A stretch of DNA of 10,885 bases from Alphaproteobacteria bacterium (GTDB lineage Bacteria > Pseudomonadota > Alphaproteobacteria > Caulobacterales > Parvularculaceae): assembly GCA_030428745.1 (NCBI GenBank), contig JAUIEG010000047.1:1-10885 (forward strand), read 5' to 3'. A program made the translations under genes and the position numbers. How positions within the stretch are numbered: the first letter of the stretch is position 1; each line of letters opens with the position of its first letter. Positions 1 to 7,238 of this stretch are shown in pieces. A model generated the notes under the pieces. That model was not told the origin of the DNA and made no database searches. It was given only the letters and a program-made list of their open reading frames with translations.

Positions 1-507
1 CCCAGGCAATAGACAGGCGCTGAATGTCTTGCGATTGGCCGTAATGCCTCCGACCGACATTCCACCGAAGTTGACGCCGTGATAACCGCGTTCCCGCCCC
101 ACAAAGCGTGTGCGCGCAACGTCTCCCTTGGCGCGATGGTAGGCGAGCGCAATCTTCAGCGCCGTGTCTGCAGCCTCAGAACCGGAGTTCACGAAGAACG
201 AATAATCCAAGCCGGCGGGGGAAATCTCTTTCAGACGACTAGACAGCTCAAATATTCCAGGGTGCCCCATCTGGAATGTCATAGCATAGTCCAACTCGGC
301 GGCTTGACGCTGCACCGCCTCGACAATTTTCGGGTGACAGTGGCCAATTCCGTTAGTCCACAGACCGGAAAAGCTGTCATAAATGCGACGGCGGTCTTCG
401 GACCAATAATAGTGACCTTCGGCGCGCGTCAGAATCCGAGGTCTACGCTTGTAGTCCTGGTTGGCTGTAAACGGCATCCAATAGGATTCTAAAATCGCGT
501 TGCTCAT
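1..507 (-). CDS. Class III (omega-amino acid:pyruvate type) aminotransferase, N-terminal part
   Basis: This is a PLP-dependent transaminase fragment: 169 codons are present, the frame stays open to the left edge, and the catalytic lysine lies outside the window. The translation starts MSNAILESYWMPFTANQDYK and shows hallmarks of the beta-alanine/omega-amino acid:pyruvate branch. These are YWMPFTAN near the N-terminus, FQMGHP around residue 79, the PLP-phosphate loop FFVNSGSEAADTALKIALAYHR around residues 104-125, and GRERGYHGVNFGGMSVGG around 137-154. Family members move the terminal amino group of beta-alanine, 4-aminobutyrate, putrescine-derived or similar substrates to pyruvate in the cytosol. 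The ATG at 505-507 has a modest GGAA sequence about 9 bases upstream. It is divergent from a PuuR-like regulator, which supports a role in amine or omega-amino acid catabolism. Exact substrate is unknown; the subfamily call is from motif recall only. Confidence 0.88.
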   Translation of the reverse strand, partial: MSNAILESYWMPFTANQDYKRRPRILTRAEGHYYWSEDRRRIYDSFSGLWTNGIGHCHPKIVEAVQRQAAELDYAMTFQMGHPGIFELSSRLKEISPAGLDYSFFVNSGSEAADTALKIALAYHRAKGDVARTRFVGRERGYHGVNFGGMSVGGITANRKTFSACLLPG

Positions 508-576
508 AATTTCCGTATCAGTACCGATGACCCTGGAACGCTAACTTCCCTTCAGAGTGCGTGGCAACGCGTTTTC

Positions 577-605
577 TTGAATTGTTATTCCGTTGAAATT
601 ATGAG
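577..605 (+). promoter_or_regulatory. Candidate sigma-70 promoter for the XRE-cupin gene, overlapping a divergent -10
   Basis: TTGAAT (577-582) and TATGAG (600-605) are separated by 17 bases and point toward the regulator starting at 666; each hexamer matches 4 of 6 consensus positions. On the opposite strand CATAAT (complement of 598-603) matches 5 of 6 positions of a -10 box for the aminotransferase, but its -35 is poor. If both are real, the divergent promoters share the same bases, so one bound regulator could control both. The rest of the 158-base gap shows no strong palindrome. Confidence 0.3.
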
Positions 606-665
606 GTTTTCTGTGTAAGACTGTTCAACATCAAAAACACCCAGCCGCAGGAATGTTAAACCACT

Positions 666-1241
666 GTGAACGACGGAAATCATGAATTTGAGGACCGCGA
701 AGTCGGCAAAAGGCTTGCCCATATCCGTGCGTCATTTGGTTTTTCACAACGGCAATTGGCGAAAAGGTCGGGCGTCGCGAATGCTACGGTGTCCCAAATT
801 GAGTCCGGGCGTTTGAACCCGACAATCGGAACGCTGCGGAAAGTTTTAAGCGGTTTGCCTGTCTCTCTCTCGGAATTTTTTGATGACAGCGAAGTGCTCG
901 AGGACGAGAAAATTTTCTTTTCGCGCCAGGAACTTACTGAGATCTCAAAGGGGCGCGTGACTTATGCTCAGGTCGGGCGGTCTTTGGCGGACAAGGCAAT
1001 TCAATTGTTGTGGGAACGGTATGAACCTGGCGCCGACACAGGCCGACACCCCCTTACTCACCACGGGGAAGAGTGCGGCTTTATTATCCGCGGCGAACTT
1101 GTTGTTGAAGTGTCTGGAAACAAGAAGACTCTGAAGGCCGGCGACGCCTATTATTTCAAAAGCGACAAGCCGCACTCTTTCCGCAATGAAGGTGAGACAG
1201 CCTGCGAACTAATCACAGCGTCCACCCCACCGACTTTTTAG
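666..1241 (+). CDS. XRE-family regulator with C-terminal cupin domain (PuuR-like)
   Basis: A 191-residue cytosolic transcription regulator. Residues about 14-70 form an XRE helix-turn-helix (GKRLAHIRASFGFSQRQLAKRSGV, then TVSQIESGRLNPTIGTL). Residues about 117-186 form a cupin_2 barrel (RYEPGADTGRHPLTHHGEECGF, then AGDAYYF and KPHSF), with H132, H133, E136 and H170 at the usual cupin ligand positions. This architecture and length match E. coli PuuR, a repressor of putrescine catabolism that senses its ligand through the cupin. The GTG at 666 is the only start compatible with a complete HTH, because an in-frame TAA lies at 657-659; the nearest purine-rich stretch (GCAGGA, 647-652) is rather far away. 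It is divergent from the aminotransferase, so it probably regulates that gene and itself. The inducer is not visible from sequence. Confidence 0.9.
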   Translation: MNDGNHEFEDREVGKRLAHIRASFGFSQRQLAKRSGVANATVSQIESGRLNPTIGTLRKVLSGLPVSLSEFFDDSEVLEDEKIFFSRQELTEISKGRVTYAQVGRSLADKAIQLLWERYEPGADTGRHPLTHHGEECGFIIRGELVVEVSGNKKTLKAGDAYYFKSDKPHSFRNEGETACELITASTPPTF

Positions 1242-1307
1242 CCGAAAGCCTCTCTCTTCGCAGAGAACTTTGACACCCGCACACACTTTGCATTGAAATC
1301 AGTAAGC

Positions 1308-1883
1308 TCAGCAAACCCTAAAGACTTCAATCAAACGATCATTTTCGTTCTCACCCATGGAAATTTTCATTTCTTCCGGTACTGGAACTACTAGATTTGC
1401 GACGAAAATGGATTCGCGAAGCCAAGCGTATTTTTTACCGGAAACATTGAATGACGGCGAGAGGCGATAAATCTCCTCTTCAGGATAATATAGGCCCTTA
1501 TTGTGGATAATGATCTGGTAGTCGTCATCCGTCCTGAGCCTATAAAGCGCGTCGATGACGACAACCCCATCGGGACGGATAACCGGAAAGTCGCCGCCGC
1601 CCGGAATCACGTCACCCTTGATGCCTTTACCCCAAAACTTCCCGCCAACTATCGGCCATACGCGTCCCCGCCCGCCGTCCGCCGCTGTCGCGTCTTTTTC
1701 GGGCCCAAACGACTCAGAACCCGTACAGACCGGAATAAGACTCATAACCCATTCCAGCTTAACCGGATCATATGTCCTGGGGCTTTCCTCTTTCGAAGAA
1801 GCCGTTGCCGACGTTGCGGCCACAGTGGCCAGCGGCACCCCTGCGCCAATAGCCCCTAAAGCGATCCTGCGTGTTATACCCAT
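1308..1883 (-). CDS. Exported DUF3237 family protein
   Basis: A 191-residue protein whose core matches my recollection of DUF3237: GRGRVWPIVGGKFWGKGIKG (about 72-90), then DVIPGGGDFPVIRPDGVVVIDALYRLRTDD (split here only by reading), and later KYAWLRESIFVA (about 151-162). DUF3237 domains are small beta-barrels of undefined biochemical role, often found beside catabolic genes. The N-terminus MGITRRIALGAIGAGVPLAT followed by an Ala/Thr-rich stretch looks like an export signal with a twin-arginine-like TRR, so the protein is probably periplasmic; a Sec route is also possible. It is co-directional with the serine hydrolase, 96 bases downstream of its stop, suggesting one operon. The start is supported by AAAAAAGGG about 7 bases before ATG. 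Function is unknown. Confidence 0.8.
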   Translation of the reverse strand: MGITRRIALGAIGAGVPLATVAATSATASSKEESPRTYDPVKLEWVMSLIPVCTGSESFGPEKDATAADGGRGRVWPIVGGKFWGKGIKGDVIPGGGDFPVIRPDGVVVIDALYRLRTDDDYQIIIHNKGLYYPEEEIYRLSPSFNVSGKKYAWLRESIFVANLVVPVPEEMKISMGENENDRLIEVFRVC

Positions 1884-1899
1884 ATTTTAACCCTTTTTT

Positions 1900-1915
1900 G
1901 CGCTCGTTTGAGCGC
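1900..1915 (-). other. Short perfect inverted repeat in the leader of the DUF3237 gene
   Basis: GCGCTC (1900-1905) and GAGCGC (1910-1915) pair perfectly around a 4-base loop. In the minus-strand transcript this hairpin sits directly before the A-rich ribosome-binding site of the DUF3237 gene. It is followed by A residues rather than U residues, so it is not an intrinsic terminator in that direction. It could mark an RNA-processing or translation-control element between the two operon genes, or be chance. A second small inverted repeat (GGCGC 1959-1963 / GCGCC 1973-1977) lies nearer the hydrolase stop. Confidence 0.4.
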
Positions 1916-1979
1916 CGTTTCCAAATTCACCGAACCTAAACTCCCGCACGAAAGGTTAGGCGCCGGATTGAAGCGCCGC

Positions 1980-3242
1980 TTATTGAAGGTCCGAAGAGGC
2001 AATCGCCTCAAAAAAAGTCATAGATTCTCTGGTTAGAGTGTCAGACTTTTCGATCGGATAATAACTGAGCTTCACGATCACAGTGCTACTTGCCGGATGC
2101 ACATAAATATACTGCCCTGCAAGACCAACAGCGGCGAATGCTCCTGGCAGCGTGTCGAGCTTCCACCATTGATAGCCATATCCGCCAGCTTCTTCCGCTT
2201 GATCAGCAGAGAAAGGTTTGATGGACGTCGATTCGAGCACCCAGTCTTCAGAGATTATCGTGCGACCGCGAGCTTTCCCTTCGTTCAACATCATCTGGCC
2301 TATCCTGCCGTAATCCCGAAGGGTTGCATTGAAACCCATACCGGCAAGAGCGCGCCCTATTCCATCAGGTCCGTCAGCGATCCAGTAACCGTCACGTTCC
2401 ATACCGGCGGGCCGCCACAACCATTCGGAAGTTATTTCTGCTAAGGGCTTATCGACCGCGCTCTCCAGCACACGCCCTAAAACCGCAGTATCCATGGTCG
2501 CGTAGTTAAATTGGGTCCCTGGCTCTGTTTTCCGCGTTAAACCCTGAGCACGATCCGTAAAACGCTCTTCGTTTTGAACAATCGCCATTTCATGGATCTG
2601 CGCCGCTAGACTTGGCTTTTCTCCAAAATCGTATCGCTCCTCGTAATCAACGCCCGAACGCATCTGTAGCACATGACGTAGGCTGACACCCTCATACCCA
2701 GTGCCCTTCAGCTCCGGCACATACGCTTCGACGACATCGTCGACCGAACTGATGAAGCCTTTATCGATCGCCGCGCCAATCAAAATAGAGACAATTGACT
2801 TCGCCATAGAGAATGACGAAAATCGTTCTGTTTCGGAGGTGTAGTTTCTGTAATCTTCAAATGCGATCTTTCCGTCGCGGATGACGAGAAACGCGTTCGT
2901 CTTTGTGCGCTCGGCGAAGTCTGCGTATTCAAAGCTCTCACCGCCAAATTCGTAATCCGGCAACACCCCGTTAGAGCGCGACAAGCGCCATTTCGACGTC
3001 CCTGCCGCGACGTTCCTAGTCTCGAAGATTTCGTTCATACTATGGAAAAACAGCGCCTCCACCTCCGGGTTTAGGAGGTTTCTACGCAGATCAATAACTG
3101 TCTGCGACGGACTATCAACACTTTCCGATGACTTCCCGAACGTCACGTCGTCGGCAGCGGCAGGCGAAACTGCGCTGCAAACAAAAAAACTGCTCGCCGC
3201 AACTGCGAAGATGAAAGTGTAAACAAATTCGTGTCGCCGCAT
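1980..3242 (-). CDS. Secreted SxxK serine hydrolase (beta-lactamase / 6-aminohexanoate-dimer hydrolase-like)
   Basis: A 420-residue exported hydrolase of the class C beta-lactamase/esterase superfamily. An N-terminal Sec signal (hydrophobic residues about 8-22, Ala-rich cleavage region ending PAAADD near 30) sends it to the periplasm. The catalytic SxxK is S145-M-A-K148 in FSSFSMAKSIVSILIG. The second motif is Y247-A-T in QFNYATMDTAVLGRVLE. The third is GLAGQYIYV (about 373-381), replacing the KTG of true beta-lactamases. GQ-I-V at that point, ERDGYW and GRIGQMML are typical of the NylB-like amide hydrolase/esterase group rather than antibiotic resistance enzymes. Substrates may be short amides, esters or cyclic peptides; none can be assigned. 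The start is fixed by AAGGAG (complement of 3253-3258) ahead of ATG. It is divergent from the amidohydrolase and upstream of the DUF3237 gene. Confidence 0.85.
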   Translation of the reverse strand: MRRHEFVYTFIFAVAASSFFVCSAVSPAAADDVTFGKSSESVDSPSQTVIDLRRNLLNPEVEALFFHSMNEIFETRNVAAGTSKWRLSRSNGVLPDYEFGGESFEYADFAERTKTNAFLVIRDGKIAFEDYRNYTSETERFSSFSMAKSIVSILIGAAIDKGFISSVDDVVEAYVPELKGTGYEGVSLRHVLQMRSGVDYEERYDFGEKPSLAAQIHEMAIVQNEERFTDRAQGLTRKTEPGTQFNYATMDTAVLGRVLESAVDKPLAEITSEWLWRPAGMERDGYWIADGPDGIGRALAGMGFNATLRDYGRIGQMMLNEGKARGRTIISEDWVLESTSIKPFSADQAEEAGGYGYQWWKLDTLPGAFAAVGLAGQYIYVHPASSTVIVKLSYYPIEKSDTLTRESMTFFEAIASSDLQ

Positions 3243-3266
3243 ATCGCCGTTTCTCCTTGATCAAAT

Positions 3267-3305
3267 TATGCTATGAAGCATAGTAATACGCTGTGGCGGA
3301 TGCAA
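3267..3305 (-). promoter_or_regulatory. Candidate promoter of the serine hydrolase with a palindromic operator on its -10 box
   Basis: On the minus strand TTGCAT (complement of 3300-3305) and TATGCT (complement of 3277-3282) are separated by exactly 17 bases, each matching 4 of 6 sigma-70 positions. The -10 hexamer is itself one arm of a perfect inverted repeat, TATGCT-ATGA-AGCATA at 3267-3282, which would span the -10 and transcription start. The ribosome-binding site follows at 3253-3258. A repressor bound here would block initiation. The rest of the 226-base divergent gap shows only weak repeats (ACTGA 3327-3331 / TCAGT 3347-3351) and no convincing promoter for the plus-strand amidohydrolase, apart from an isolated AATAAT at 3371-3376. 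Confidence 0.45.
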
Positions 3306-3468
3306 TTTAAAAATGGTTGACCGGCACTGAGCAATTTGGCTGCCATCAGTCAAAAAGCAATATGGTGAGAAATAATCAAACATGGTGCCAATGCGTCACC
3401 GCTATTAAGTTGTCGGAGTTCAGTCACAACAGCCTTCAAGGCGCCATGAAAGGTTAGAGAGGTACATT

Positions 3469-5163
3469 ATGTCGTTGAATCGCCGGAATTTGATTGGTGC
3501 CGCTGGATTGGGCGGGGTCGGACTGTTGGCGGGCCCAGGAGCTTCGGACGCGATCGCCAAAGAAACACCAATGGACAATGGGTTTGAAAATCCGCTCGTT
3601 ACGGGTCGCGGGACGCTCGCGCTTGTCAACGCCAACATCATGACACTGAACAAAAAACAGCCGACTGCGGAGGCGGCGCTGGTCCGTAATGGCCGCATCA
3701 CGGCGGTCGGAAAGTTCAAAGAAATATCAAAGGAGGCGCGCGGCGCAGAAATCTTTGATGCTAACGGCGCCACCGTGGTGCCCGGATTTGTGGATCACCA
3801 TTGTCACGTGACAGACAGTTGCGTGGTCGGAGATTATCAACTCCAACTCCAAGGTCTGGAAAGCATCGATCAAATCATCTCCAAGCTCAAACAGATGGCG
3901 CGCCAAACGCCCAAAGGCGAATGGATCATCGTGCAGCCGCCATCATACGGAGCTTTCCCTGATAACATCGCAGAAAAACGTTGGATCAAGCGAGAAGACC
4001 TCGACAAAGCTTCAGACCAGCATCCGATTATGATGATCATGGGCGTTCATGTGAGCGTTCTAAATACATTCGCACTCAAAGAAACCGGCTATTGGAATAG
4101 CGACACGCCCGACAAGGCGGTCTGGAGCGACGGCTCGAAGCGGGTGGGCAGTTTTGTCGACCGCGGAGATGATGGCGTGCCGACGGGCATCATGACCGAG
4201 ATGTGGGATTACAGGCCAGCCTACACGGTGGAGCAATACAAGGACTCGCTCAAGAAGCATTTCAAAGACTGGTTCCTGTCGAAGGGTCTAACGACTATGA
4301 CGACCCTGCCGAATCAATCGCCTGAACAATTTTCGGCTATGCAGCAACTTCACTGGGAGGGGCTGCTCCCGGCGCGCATGCGGGTCAGTCCAATCGTCCC
4401 CCACTCTGTAGCCCTTGCAAACATAACCAAAGTGGGATGGCGCACAGGCTTCGGCAACGACATGCTGAAATTCGGAGGCGTAAAGTTTTTCACTGACGGC
4501 ATTAACCGGGACCCATTCGGCAATAAAATTGACGACATCAAATGGACGAAAGAGCAGCTCACGGAAACCATGATTGAGTGCCAGCGGGGCGGCCTCCAGG
4601 CGATTTTGCACGCCGTAGCGCCTGAAGCGTTGTTGCTTGCGATCGAATGTATTGAGCGCGCCCAACAAGTCGCGCCGGCCGCCCTGAGACATCGCATTGA
4701 CCACTACACACCAAGCGATGAGAAGACACTGCATCGCATAAAAAAAGCCGGCATCACCTTGGGAATTACTGGCAAAGGCTCTCCTGTGGGAGCTGCATTT
4801 TATCGCGCACACCGCCATAAAACCATGGCGGAACAAGGAATTTCGATCCTCGTGTTGGACGCCGCGGGGCCAGGCGGGCATTACCACCCGATGCGGGGCA
4901 TTGCGAACGCCATGGTTGACATCGATAACGGCGGATCAGCGCTTCCAGGCGAAACCCTGACCTTCGAACAAGGACTGCGGCAATGGACTATCGATCCAGC
5001 CCACAACAGTTTCGAAGCACACGAGAAGGGAACAATCGAGGTTGGAAAATTCGGCGACTTCGCTGTCCTGACGGCAAACCCTGCCGGAAAGAGTGCAGAA
5101 GAGATTTATAGCATCGAAACTGCTGCTACGATCGTCGGAGGCAACGTCGTCTATCGTGCATAA
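3469..5163 (+). CDS. Tat-exported metal-dependent amidohydrolase (Amidohydrolase_3 / YtcJ-like)
   Basis: A 564-residue member of the amidohydrolase superfamily, YtcJ/N-substituted formamide deformylase-like branch, normal in length. The N-terminus MSLNRRNLIGAAGLGGVGLL is a twin-arginine signal with the hydrophobic stretch and ASDAIAKE cleavage region, so a folded, metal-loaded enzyme is probably exported to the periplasm. Likely metal ligands are visible: H111-C-H113 (PGFVDHHCH), K339 (VKFFTDG), H381 (LHAVAPEA), H412 (HRIDHYTPS) and D464 (LVLDAAGP). The C-terminal IEVGKFGDFAVL is the usual closing beta-sandwich strand. Known relatives hydrolyse N-substituted formamides, cyclic amides or similar C-N bonds; the substrate here is unknown. 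ATG 3469 is supported by AGAGAGG just upstream. It is divergent from the NylB-like hydrolase and ends at its own terminator. Confidence 0.88.
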   Translation: MSLNRRNLIGAAGLGGVGLLAGPGASDAIAKETPMDNGFENPLVTGRGTLALVNANIMTLNKKQPTAEAALVRNGRITAVGKFKEISKEARGAEIFDANGATVVPGFVDHHCHVTDSCVVGDYQLQLQGLESIDQIISKLKQMARQTPKGEWIIVQPPSYGAFPDNIAEKRWIKREDLDKASDQHPIMMIMGVHVSVLNTFALKETGYWNSDTPDKAVWSDGSKRVGSFVDRGDDGVPTGIMTEMWDYRPAYTVEQYKDSLKKHFKDWFLSKGLTTMTTLPNQSPEQFSAMQQLHWEGLLPARMRVSPIVPHSVALANITKVGWRTGFGNDMLKFGGVKFFTDGINRDPFGNKIDDIKWTKEQLTETMIECQRGGLQAILHAVAPEALLLAIECIERAQQVAPAALRHRIDHYTPSDEKTLHRIKKAGITLGITGKGSPVGAAFYRAHRHKTMAEQGISILVLDAAGPGGHYHPMRGIANAMVDIDNGGSALPGETLTFEQGLRQWTIDPAHNSFEAHEKGTIEVGKFGDFAVLTANPAGKSAEEIYSIETAATIVGGNVVYRA

Positions 5164-5174
5164 TTGACCGCGAA

Positions 5175-5205
5175 AGAGGGCGCGGCGGAACTCGCCGCGC
5201 CCTTT
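5175..5205 (+). terminator. Intrinsic terminator-like hairpin after the amidohydrolase gene
   Basis: Starting 12 bases after the stop codon, AGGGCGCGGCG (5177-5187) and CGCCGCGCCCT (5193-5203) form a perfect 11-bp GC-rich stem with a 5-base loop, extendable by an A-U and a G-U pair. The following T run is short (TTTATT), so termination may be less than complete, but the stem is strong. It separates the amidohydrolase from the downstream sigma-factor locus. Confidence 0.8.
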
Positions 5206-5545
5206 ATTCCATGAAATAGCGCCCTGCGATCCGGCGTGGCGTCCCGCCCCAAATACATACGCGACGATTGCTCTTTGTATTATTTTTGCTTCAATAACAA
5301 CGATTTAAATGACAATGCGTACTACTGACGTCGCCGCGGCGCACAATTGTCACCCGTTGGCGCAGTATATTTGCGAAAACCTTATGGCAGATTTTTCGGT
5401 CTGATCCGTCTAAATACTTGAAGCGCGGCTAGCCATTCTCCGCCTATCGGAAAAGGTGCGCTGCGCGTCACCACAAGCGGTACTTGCCTATTGGCGGCGC
5501 CGCACCGAACCGTCTTAACCATGATAAGTCTAAACGCTCCGTGAC
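5206..5545. other. Intergenic region upstream of the sigma-factor gene
   Basis: About 340 bases with no credible gene. It holds an AT-rich stretch (about 5250-5315), two 10-bp GC palindromes (CGCCGCGGCG 5332-5341 and GCGGCGCCGC 5494-5503), and a TATATT at 5366-5371 only 13 bases from a TTGTCA, too close for a normal promoter. A possible seven-codon reading frame (ATG at 5521, TGA at 5542-5544, MISLNAP) stops one base before the sigma-factor ATG. No clear -35/-10 pair was found, so the promoter of the sigma gene is unassigned. Confidence 0.5.
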
Positions 5546-6160
5546 ATGACGCGAAAGAAAAAATCGGAAAAGCCGGCGAAACATAGCGCAAGCAAGATTT
5601 TCGCCGTCTATCAGGAAACGGAATTGGCGTTGCGCAGATATCTTCATCGCTTTACGTCGAGTCCGCATGACGTGGACGATATCACTCAAGAGACCATATT
5701 GCGTGCGCTGCAAGCTGAAAGGCTTCGAAAAATTCAAGAGCCCAGAGCATATCTTTTTATGATCGCGCGAAACCTTGTTCGAGACGAATTGGACCGGAAG
5801 TCGCGATCTGTTTTAGATTTTATCGAAGATTTTGCGCCGGGAACGGATAAGTCCGAGGAACCGCTTCCTGACGACCAGGTTGATAGCAACCAGCGCATGC
5901 TATTATTTTGGGAAGCCGTCGCAAGTCTGCCCGCCCAGTGTCAACAAGTCTTTGTCTTGAAAAAAGTGTACGGCTACTCGCACAAAGAGATTTCTAGCAA
6001 GCTCGGCATCTCCATCAGCACCACCGAAAAACACGCCGCGACTGGGCTAAAGCGCTGTAGTGATTTCATGAGGGCCGAACTTTCTCCCGGAAATAACACC
6101 TCCGCAGGGAAAGTCACATTTACAACCCCGCTGACAAAACCGGTAAAGCGCCATGACTAA
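5546..6160 (+). CDS. FecI-type ECF RNA polymerase sigma factor
   Basis: A 204-residue group IV sigma factor. Sigma region 2 spans about residues 22-88: DVDDITQETILRAL (42-55) is the core-binding and -10 recognition helix, and PRAYLFMIARNLVRDELDRKSR (about 66-87) follows. Sigma region 4 spans about 115-172, with SLPAQCQQVFVLKK, then YGYSHKEISSKLGIS and TTEKHAATGLKRC as the -35-recognising helix-turn-helix. The DVDDITQET and STTEKH features are typical of the FecI group that drives TonB receptor genes. The N-terminus has a short Lys-rich extension, and the C-terminus is about 30 residues longer than the conserved domain. An in-frame TAA at 5531 makes ATG 5546 the first possible start, but no Shine-Dalgarno sequence precedes it. 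The last 8 bases overlap the FecR gene, implying translational coupling. Confidence 0.93.
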   Translation: MTRKKKSEKPAKHSASKIFAVYQETELALRRYLHRFTSSPHDVDDITQETILRALQAERLRKIQEPRAYLFMIARNLVRDELDRKSRSVLDFIEDFAPGTDKSEEPLPDDQVDSNQRMLLFWEAVASLPAQCQQVFVLKKVYGYSHKEISSKLGISISTTEKHAATGLKRCSDFMRAELSPGNNTSAGKVTFTTPLTKPVKRHD

Positions 6161-7238
6161 CGAACAACAATTTGACGGTTCGCCTGACATTAGGGCTGAA
6201 GCCTGCGCGTGGATCGCACAATTGGAAACCGGTGCGCTTTCCCAAAAGGATCTCGCAGCTTTTCGAGAATGGGTAAAGCGCAGCCCGCGACACTATGCCG
6301 AAATACATGAGCTGGCCCAATTGTCTCTTGAGGTCAATAGCCTCACGAACATGGCTGCCGCCTTGAAAGCTGCATCGGCTACGCGGTTGGGAATTGTCAG
6401 AACCCAAAAGCAACACAGGTCCGCTGCTTGGGCCGGCGCTATAGCCATGTCGTTAGCCGCTCTCTTCATAGCAGGCGCGCCGTTTATTTACGAATTGTGG
6501 ACCACGGCTTCAACTCAGAACCCGATTGTTGTCAGCACGAAAGTGGGTGAGTTTCGCGTTCTTCCGCTCCCGGACAGCTCTGTTGTCAAGATTAATACGG
6601 ACAGCGAACTCGAACTTGATTTTGATTCTAGCCAGAGACGCGTCCGGCTTCTTAAAGGCGAGGTCTTTTTCCAGGTGGCGCATGACCCAGACCGGCCTTT
6701 CAAAGTCTATATAGAAGACCGGCTCGTCACGGCGATCGGAACCGCTTTCGCGATTCGATGGACTGATGAAAACCTCACCGTCACCGTGTCCGATGGCGTT
6801 GTCTCTTACGATCAGGTTCCAAAAACGACTGATCCGCTCACACCAGCAGAAAACCAAAATGCAAAGCCGCTCGGGCTTCAAGGCTCCAGCTCGTTGCGGC
6901 CTAGCCGAGTTGAAGCGGGACAAGAATTGGCCGTATCCGGAGAAAAGCGCCAAGCAGTCATAAAAAAAGTCACCACCCGTGACATAGAACGCACCTTTTC
7001 CTGGCAGTCCGGCCTACTCGATTTCGACAAGACGCCGTTGGAAGAAGTTGTCCAGGAAATGCAGCGCTATTCCGACATTCAAGTTGATATTAATGACGAC
7101 GATCTTAAGACATTGGAATTTGGCGGAATATTCCGCATAGGAGAAACCGAGGCGCTCTTTGAAGCGCTACAGGATTCTTTTTATATCGACGTTGTTCGCA
7201 TCAGCGAGAAGCATTTTCTACTTAAGAGACGTGCTTAA
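6153..7238 (+). CDS. FecR-family anti-sigma regulator, inner-membrane
   Basis: A 361-residue single-pass membrane regulator that relays the receptor signal to the ECF sigma factor. Residues about 12-60 are the cytosolic N-terminal domain (AEACAWIAQLETGALSQKDL, FREWVKRSPRHYAEIHEL) that binds the sigma factor. One transmembrane helix follows at about 92-113 (AWAGAIAMSLAALFIAGAPF). The periplasmic FecR domain covers about 125-220 (KVGEFRVLPLPDSSVVKINT, RLLKGEVFFQVAHD, FKVYIEDRLVTAIGTAFAIR). The C-terminal part (about 283-357: FSWQSGLLDFDKTPLEEVV, then FGGIFRIGETEALFEALQ) is the STN-like/DUF4974 domain that contacts the receptor's signalling domain. The start overlaps the sigma gene by 8 bases. 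Length and domain order are complete; nothing is missing. It is followed, after a 178-base gap, by the cognate receptor. Confidence 0.93.
   Translation: MTNEQQFDGSPDIRAEACAWIAQLETGALSQKDLAAFREWVKRSPRHYAEIHELAQLSLEVNSLTNMAAALKAASATRLGIVRTQKQHRSAAWAGAIAMSLAALFIAGAPFIYELWTTASTQNPIVVSTKVGEFRVLPLPDSSVVKINTDSELELDFDSSQRRVRLLKGEVFFQVAHDPDRPFKVYIEDRLVTAIGTAFAIRWTDENLTVTVSDGVVSYDQVPKTTDPLTPAENQNAKPLGLQGSSSLRPSRVEAGQELAVSGEKRQAVIKKVTTRDIERTFSWQSGLLDFDKTPLEEVVQEMQRYSDIQVDINDDDLKTLEFGGIFRIGETEALFEALQDSFYIDVVRISEKHFLLKRRA

Noticed and set aside
79..492. 137-codon plus-strand open frame at the left edge
   Set aside because: It is antisense to the aminotransferase fragment, which shows strong family motifs on the minus strand; the plus-strand translation has no recognisable features.
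1251..1266. TCTCT/AGAGA inverted repeat between the convergent XRE and DUF3237 genes as a terminator
   Set aside because: The stem is only 5 bp, AU-rich at its base, and no T run follows in either direction, so a terminator cannot be supported.
1900..1915. GCGCTC/GAGCGC hairpin as an intrinsic terminator between the hydrolase and DUF3237 genes
   Set aside because: In the operon's direction the stem is followed by A residues, not U, and it abuts the next gene's ribosome-binding site; it is listed only as an inverted repeat.
1980..3242. Calling the serine hydrolase an antibiotic-resistance beta-lactamase
   Set aside because: It has the SxxK motif but lacks the KTG box (GLAGQ instead) and the class C Tyr-x-Asn form; these features fit the NylB/esterase-like group, so a resistance role is unsupported.
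4288..4887. 199-codon minus-strand open frame
   Set aside because: It lies wholly inside the amidohydrolase gene, whose metal-ligand motifs fall in the same stretch; the antisense translation is rich in Arg/Cys/His and resembles no family.
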